Source: Alphaproteobacteria bacterium
Lineage (GTDB): Bacteria; Pseudomonadota; Alphaproteobacteria; Rhodobacterales; Rhodobacteraceae
DNA length: 10,521 nt
Assembly: GCA_024277955.1 (NCBI GenBank)
Contig: JAJRUE010000242.1
Coordinates: 1-10,521, forward strand
Direction of reading: 5' to 3'
Part shown: positions 7,082-10,521 of the stretch, piece after piece
Layout: each line of letters starts with the position of its first letter
How positions within the stretch are numbered: the stretch's first letter is position 1
Program-made: the position numbers and the translations under genes
Notes under the pieces: generated by a model
Told to the model about the DNA's origin: nothing
Seen by the model: only the letters and a program-made list of their open reading frames with translations
The model's database searches: none

Positions 7082-7110
7082 AAAGGGCGGCAGACACCTG
7101 CCGCCCTTTT
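7082..7110 (+). terminator. Rho-independent terminator of peptide gene copy 2
   Basis: The 12-bp stem is the same as after copy 1, but the loop is ACAC instead of GCTT; TTTT follows. It lies between two convergent genes. Read from the other strand it also forms the hairpin with a short TTT, so it may help end hemH transcription too. Confidence 0.9.
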
Positions 7111-7134
7111 CACGTTCGCCACGCGCCAGCCCGG

Positions 7135-8184
7135 TCAGGCCCAGCCCGCAAGATTGTCGGCCACGATCCCGCCCAGCGCCGCGATATGGGCATCGTCATC
7201 GTTCAGGCAGGGAATGTAGGTAAAGTCGCGTCCCCCCGCCTGCAGGAAACTGTCGCGGATTTCTTCGTTGATCTCTTCCAGTGTCTCGATGCAGTCGGCG
7301 GCAAAGGCCGGGGCGATTACCGCGATACTGGTCTGCCCGGCGCGGGCCCGGCGCGCGACCTCTTCCACGGTATAGGGCTGAAGCCAGTCCTCGGGGCCGA
7401 ATTTCGACTGAAAGGTGGTGGCGATCGCAGATTCGTCCCAGCCCAGCCGCTCGCGCAGCAGCCGCGTCGTTTCCAGGCACTGATGGTAGTAGGGATCGCC
7501 CTGGTCGCGGTAGCGTTCGGGCATCCCGTGATAGGACACCACCAGCAGTTCCGGGCGCGCATCCGCCGCCGCATAGCCGCGCTCGACCGACTGGGCCAGC
7601 GCCTCGATATAGGCCGGATCGTTGTAATAGGCGGGCACCGTGCGCACCGCCGGCTGCCAGGTCTGGCCCATCAGAACCCGAAAGAACTGGTCGTTGGCGG
7701 TGGCGGTCGTGGCCCCGGCATATTGCGGATAAAGCGGGAAAAACAACAGCTTGCGGCACCCCCGCGCGATCATCGCCTCAACCCGCGACCGGGTCGAGGG
7801 GTTGCCGTAGCGCATGCAGAAATCCACCACAACCCGATCGCCGAACCGCGCGCCAAGATGCGCCGCCAGCTTGTCGCGCTGGGCCCGGGTGATGGTCATC
7901 AGCGGGCTTTCGTTCAATTCGTTGTTCCAGATCGATCGATAGGCCGCCCCCGAAGAAAACGGCCGCTTCGTCAGGATGATCGCCTGCAGGATCGGCTGCC
8001 ATTTCCAGGCCGGGTAGTCGATCACACGCTTGTCCGACAGAAACTCGTTCAGATAGCGGCGCATCGACCAGTAATCGGTGGCGTCCGGCGTGCCGAGATT
8101 GGCGATCAACACGCCGATCCGGTCCTGCGAACCCGCTTCCTGTCCGTCGCCCGCATCCGGGGCTTTTGCGGCGTCTTCGGCCAT
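7135..8184 (-). CDS. hemH: Ferrochelatase
   Basis: The 349-residue protein inserts Fe2+ into protoporphyrin IX, the last step of protoheme synthesis, at the cytoplasmic face of the inner membrane. Diagnostic features are the N-terminal IGVLIANLGTPDA, RRYLNEFLSDKRVID, LFFPLYPQYAGATTA, the catalytic His219 in VVSYHGMPERY, FQSKFGPEDWLQPYT, and Glu300 in PAFAADCIETLEEI. Length is typical. The first 20 or so residues are a charged, low-complexity extension. The frame is open 18 codons further upstream, but ATG at 8184 is preferred because GAAGG lies 7 bases before it. The gene follows the methyltransferase-like gene by 75 bases on the same strand and may be co-transcribed or have its own promoter. 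I see no heme or iron regulatory site that I can name. Confidence 0.96.
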   Translation of the reverse strand: MAEDAAKAPDAGDGQEAGSQDRIGVLIANLGTPDATDYWSMRRYLNEFLSDKRVIDYPAWKWQPILQAIILTKRPFSSGAAYRSIWNNELNESPLMTITRAQRDKLAAHLGARFGDRVVVDFCMRYGNPSTRSRVEAMIARGCRKLLFFPLYPQYAGATTATANDQFFRVLMGQTWQPAVRTVPAYYNDPAYIEALAQSVERGYAAADARPELLVVSYHGMPERYRDQGDPYYHQCLETTRLLRERLGWDESAIATTFQSKFGPEDWLQPYTVEEVARRARAGQTSIAVIAPAFAADCIETLEEINEEIRDSFLQAGGRDFTYIPCLNDDDAHIAALGGIVADNLAGWA

Positions 8185-8214
8185 GTCGCTGCCTTCATTG
8201 CTGTTTCGCCAAGG

Positions 8215-8243
8215 GCCATAGCCGGTTTTCGCGCGCATTCCAA
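8215..8243 (-). promoter_or_regulatory. Weak candidate promoter for hemH
   Basis: On the minus strand, TTGGAA (8238-8243) is 17 bases from TATGGC (8215-8220). The -35 is good and the -10 keeps only TAT. The start would fall near 8208, about 24 bases before the hemH ATG. Co-transcription from the upstream gene is an equally good explanation. Confidence 0.3.
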
Positions 8244-8259
8244 CGTCGCCGGCGCCGCA

Positions 8260-9129
8260 TCAGGGTTTCGCCGGGTCGCCCAGCGGGTGTTCGTCTGTGC
8301 CCAGCGCCTCGGCCAGCCGCGCCGAAGCCGATCCCGGGCGCAGCGGCTGCGGCTGGTCGGGCGACGGCGCCCAGCCGGTGAGCGAGATCATCTCGTAAGT
8401 CGCGCGCACCCCGTCGCCATCGGCGAAATGCGTGCGGTAGATGTCGATGGCGCGCTGCAGCACGTCGCGGCGCAGCGGTGCGCGGTTGCGTCCGGCCATG
8501 GCGTTGGCTTCGCCCATGGCGCGCAGATCGTGCATCAGATGCAGGGCCGTGGGGTAACGTGCGGTCAGGGTATGGGAATCGGCTACCGGCAGGGCAAACC
8601 CGGCGCGCTGCAGCAACGCCCCCAGATCACGGATCTCGCCCATCGGCAGCACCCTGGCCGACAGCCCGCCGGTCAGCTCTGATTCGGCCTGCGCCAGCGC
8701 CGAGCGCAGTTCGTTCAGGGTCTGCCCGCCCATCAGCACCCCCAGAAACAGCCCGTCCGGCTTCAGCGCATGGCGCGCCTGCACCAGCTGGCCCACCGGA
8801 TCGTTGGCCCAGTGCAGCGTCAGCGCATGGATCACCAGATCATGCGCGCCCGGGGTCAGGTCCAGGATCTCGGCGTCCGGCACGATGCGCGCGTCGGGAA
8901 AAACCCGGCCCCAGGCCTCGGGGCGGGCGGTCACGATCGCCGGTGTCGTAAACCTCCTGTTAACCAGATTGAGCCTTTCCTTGATGTCGTCGATCGCCTC
9001 GCGCGTCAGGAAATCCGCATCCGTGGCCGCATCCGCGGCCGACGGCGCGGCCTTGTCGCCCAGGCGGGCGGCGCGGGCGCGGTTCCGGGCAAGGGCGGCG
9101 GTGTCGGTCAGGGGCGGCGGCGTGGTCAT
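8260..9129 (-). CDS. NDUFAF5/BioC-like methyltransferase-family protein
   Basis: The 289-residue protein matches the bacterial relatives of NDUFAF5, a complex I assembly factor that hydroxylates an arginine in NDUFS7, and of BioC. Visible family elements are REAIDDIKERLNLVNRRF (43-60), HDLVIHALTLHWANDPVGQL (96-115), ALKPDGLFLGVLMGGQTL (121-138), VLPMGEIRDLGALLQRAGFALP (160-181), RYPTALHLMHDLRAMGEANA (191-210) and the C-terminal MISLTGWAPSPDQPQPL. Unusually, the SAM-binding glycine-rich loop expected just after the NRRF segment is not present: residues 61-82 contain only one glycine. Activity as a methyltransferase is therefore doubtful. The start at 9129 is chosen for a GGAGG ribosome site six bases upstream; an in-frame ATG 12 codons earlier lacks one. 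It diverges from comF with a 58-base gap and precedes hemH. Confidence 0.82.
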   Translation of the reverse strand: MTTPPPLTDTAALARNRARAARLGDKAAPSAADAATDADFLTREAIDDIKERLNLVNRRFTTPAIVTARPEAWGRVFPDARIVPDAEILDLTPGAHDLVIHALTLHWANDPVGQLVQARHALKPDGLFLGVLMGGQTLNELRSALAQAESELTGGLSARVLPMGEIRDLGALLQRAGFALPVADSHTLTARYPTALHLMHDLRAMGEANAMAGRNRAPLRRDVLQRAIDIYRTHFADGDGVRATYEMISLTGWAPSPDQPQPLRPGSASARLAEALGTDEHPLGDPAKP

Positions 9130-9187
9130 CGGGGCCTCCGGGGCTGGTGGCGAAAGCTCGCACATTACCTAAGCGCGGAGGCGGTGA

Positions 9188-9904
9188 ATGCAAAGAGCGA
9201 TCAGAACGATCTTCCCGGCCCACTGTCTGGCCTGCGGCACGCAGGTGATCGACGATGGCGGGCTGTGCGGCCCGTGCTGGCGCGACACCCCGTTTATCGT
9301 CGGGCTGGTGTGCGACAAATGCGGCACGCCGCTGCCGGGGTTCGGCGACGGGCACACGGTGCTATGCGACGACTGCATGACCATCGCGCGGCCGTGGCAC
9401 CGGGGGCGGGCGGCGCTGCTTTACCGTGGCCAGGCGCGGCGCCTGGTGCTGGCGCTCAAACACGCGGACCGCACCGATATCGCCGCCCCGGCGGCGCGCT
9501 GGATGGTCAAGGCGGCGCGCGATATCGTCACACCGACCATGGCCGCGGTGCCGATCCCGGTTCATTGGACGCGGATGGTGCGGCGACGCTACAACCAGGC
9601 GGCGCTTCTGGCCAACGAATTTGCCCATTTCGCCGGGATCGACCTGGTGAGCGATGCGCTGATCCGCGCGCGTTTCACCCAGTTGCAGGACGGCAAGGGG
9701 CGGGATGCGCGGTTTGCCAACCTCGCCGGGGCGATCCAGCCGCACCCCCGGCGCGGCGCGGCGCTGGCCGGGCGCGACGTGTTGCTTGTGGATGACGTGA
9801 TGACCTCGGGGGCGACGCTTGCCGCGGCGACCAGGGCCTGCCATGCCGCCGGCGCAAGGCGGGTATCCACCGTGACACTGGCGCGCGTTGCGAAAGATAC
9901 CTAA
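9188..9904 (+). CDS. comF: ComF-family phosphoribosyltransferase-like protein
   Basis: The 238-residue protein has a cysteine-rich N-terminus with four CxxC pairs (Cys13/16, 27/30, 42/45, 60/63), typical of the zinc-binding front of ComF/GntX proteins. The C-terminal phosphoribosyltransferase domain carries the PRPP-binding motif DVLLVDDVMTSGATL at 197-211. The RRRYNQAALLA segment (132-142) is also characteristic. In competent bacteria ComF is needed for DNA uptake or its downstream processing; in most Proteobacteria its role is unclear. The start is fixed by GGAGG at 9177-9181, six bases before ATG. An in-frame GTG directly before it is less likely. It heads a probable comF-grxC-hydrolase operon and is divergent to the methyltransferase-like gene. 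No other competence gene is seen here. Confidence 0.9.
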   Translation: MQRAIRTIFPAHCLACGTQVIDDGGLCGPCWRDTPFIVGLVCDKCGTPLPGFGDGHTVLCDDCMTIARPWHRGRAALLYRGQARRLVLALKHADRTDIAAPAARWMVKAARDIVTPTMAAVPIPVHWTRMVRRRYNQAALLANEFAHFAGIDLVSDALIRARFTQLQDGKGRDARFANLAGAIQPHPRRGAALAGRDVLLVDDVMTSGATLAAATRACHAAGARRVSTVTLARVAKDT

Positions 9905-9941
9905 ATCCCTGTAGACTTCGGCCAAACTCGGGATTGAGAAG

Positions 9942-10199
9942 ATGAAACCAGTAGAAATATACACCACGCCGCTTTGCGGCTTCTGCCATGCCGCCAAGCG
10001 CCTGCTGACCAAAAAGGGCGTTGAATTCACCGAATACGATGTGTCGCGCGAACCGGAAAAGCGCCAGGAAATGATGGCGCGCGCCAATGGCGGCTACACC
10101 GTGCCGCAGATCTTCATCGGCGAAATGCACATCGGCGGCTGCGACGATCTGTTCGACCTGGAACAGGATGGCAAGCTTGATCCGCTTCTGGCGGCCTAG
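9942..10199 (+). CDS. grxC: Glutaredoxin 3
   Basis: This 85-residue cytoplasmic thiol-disulfide oxidoreductase reduces disulfides and glutathione mixed disulfides using glutathione. The active site is Cys12-Gly-Phe-Cys15 in YTTPLCGFCHAAKRLL, a two-cysteine site in place of the E. coli CPYC; I recall CGFC in other Rhodobacteraceae GrxC, so it is not an error. The glutathione-binding TVPQIFI (53-59) and GGCDDL (65-70, with a third Cys67) are present. The gene starts 37 bases after comF and its TAG stop is directly followed by the GTG of the hydrolase gene, so the three are probably one transcription unit. Confidence 0.95.
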   Translation: MKPVEIYTTPLCGFCHAAKRLLTKKGVEFTEYDVSREPEKRQEMMARANGGYTVPQIFIGEMHIGGCDDLFDLEQDGKLDPLLAA

Positions 10200-10521
10200 G
10201 TGCTGCGCGTCGGGCTGATCCAGCTGAATGCGTCGGACGATCCGTCCGCGAACCTGCCGGCGACGGTGGCGATGCTGCGCGAGGCCGCCGGGCGCGGCGC
10301 GCGTTTCGTGCTGACCCCGGAAAATACCAACTGCGTGTCACAGGACCGCGCCTGGCAACAGCAGGTGCTGGCCCCCGAAGACAGCGACGCAACCCTTGCC
10401 GCCCTGCGCGCCGAAGCCGCCGAGCTGGGCGTCTGGTTGCTGATCGGCGGGCTCGGGTTGAAGACCGGCGACGCCGACGGGCGGTTCGCTAACCGGTCCT
10501 TCATGATTGCGCCGGACGGGC
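10200..10521 (+). CDS. Carbon-nitrogen hydrolase (nitrilase superfamily), 3'-truncated by the window
   Basis: The frame from GTG 10200 is open to the end of the window (107 complete codons). It begins VLRVGLIQLNASDDPSANL, the typical first strand of nitrilase-superfamily amidases. Glu41 in VLTPENTNC fits the first member of the Glu-Lys-Cys catalytic triad, and LGVWLLIGGLGL is a following core strand. The Lys and Cys would lie beyond the window. The start directly abuts the grxC stop (TAGGTG) with no clear ribosome site, suggesting translational coupling. Close relatives include Nit1 (deaminated glutathione amidase) and Nit2 (omega-amidase). Its place next to a glutathione-using glutaredoxin favours Nit1, but this is inference. 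ATG 10272 is too far in to be the start. Confidence 0.85.
   Translation, partial: MLRVGLIQLNASDDPSANLPATVAMLREAAGRGARFVLTPENTNCVSQDRAWQQQVLAPEDSDATLAALRAEAAELGVWLLIGGLGLKTGDADGRFANRSFMIAPDG

Larger units (their letters stand above)
6866..7110 (+). repeat. Tandem duplicate unit, copy 2 (ribosome site, peptide gene, terminator)
   Basis: This is the partner of the unit at 6353-6597: same length, no gaps, about 91% identical by hand count. The last 14 codons, the stop and the following 13 bases are identical in both, whereas the front two thirds of the coding part carries all 18 differences. That pattern is consistent with recent local gene conversion or with constraint at the 3' end. Confidence 0.93.

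Noticed and set aside
7186..8682. A 498-codon plus-strand open frame across hemH and the methyltransferase-like gene
   Set aside because: It spans two clear genes on the other strand and their gap, has no ribosome site or domain, and is a compositional shadow.
9952..9989. Glutaredoxin CGFC site as a damaged CPYC or a monothiol CGFS type
   Set aside because: Both cysteines are present and the rest of the GrxC signature is intact; CGFC appears to be a normal variant in this group.

Overview
The window is a high-GC, gene-dense chromosomal segment. It most likely comes from an alphaproteobacterium of the Rhodobacterales/Rhodobacteraceae type. That placement is inference from base composition, from protein resemblance (a glutaredoxin with a CGFC site, an NDUFAF5-like protein beside comF, ferrochelatase beside small secreted peptides) and from gene order. 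No rRNA, tRNA, insertion sequence, phage gene or CRISPR array was seen.

Region 1 (1-4866, + strand) is a tightly packed, overlapping gene chain. It holds a broken, 5'-truncated ABC exporter half, an intact paralogous ABC exporter (permease fused to ATPase), a FlaR-like P-loop NTPase, and a TrmA/RlmD-type RNA 5-methyluridine methyltransferase with its Fe-S cysteines and catalytic residues. Adjacent genes overlap by 4, 4 and 23 bases. The first exporter has an in-frame TAG and a one-base insertion in a C run. It is therefore a young pseudogene, or it carries two sequence errors.

Region 2 (4867-6362) has two small envelope lipoprotein genes pointing at each other with 5 bases between their stops: a Tat-type lipoprotein with a YkuD L,D-transpeptidase domain (YafK/DpaA-like) and a CAP/SCP-domain lipoprotein. 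About 326 bases of non-coding DNA follow.

Region 3 (6353-7110) is the most unusual part. Two tandem genes encode exactly the same 61-residue secreted or membrane-anchored peptide. They differ at 18 codons, all synonymous, and each has the same ribosome binding site and the same terminator stem. A GC-rich, palindrome-filled spacer lies between them. No function can be assigned.

Region 4 (7135-9129, - strand) holds an NDUFAF5/BioC-like methyltransferase-family protein, whose usual SAM-binding glycine loop is missing, followed by ferrochelatase (hemH). Region 5 (9188-10521, + strand) diverges from it. It contains comF, glutaredoxin 3 (grxC) and the start of a carbon-nitrogen hydrolase that runs off the window. 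The last two may cooperate in glutathione housekeeping.

Most of the window is ordinary housekeeping DNA. The points worth a second look are the identical tandem peptide genes, the broken exporter half and the methyltransferase-like protein without motif I.
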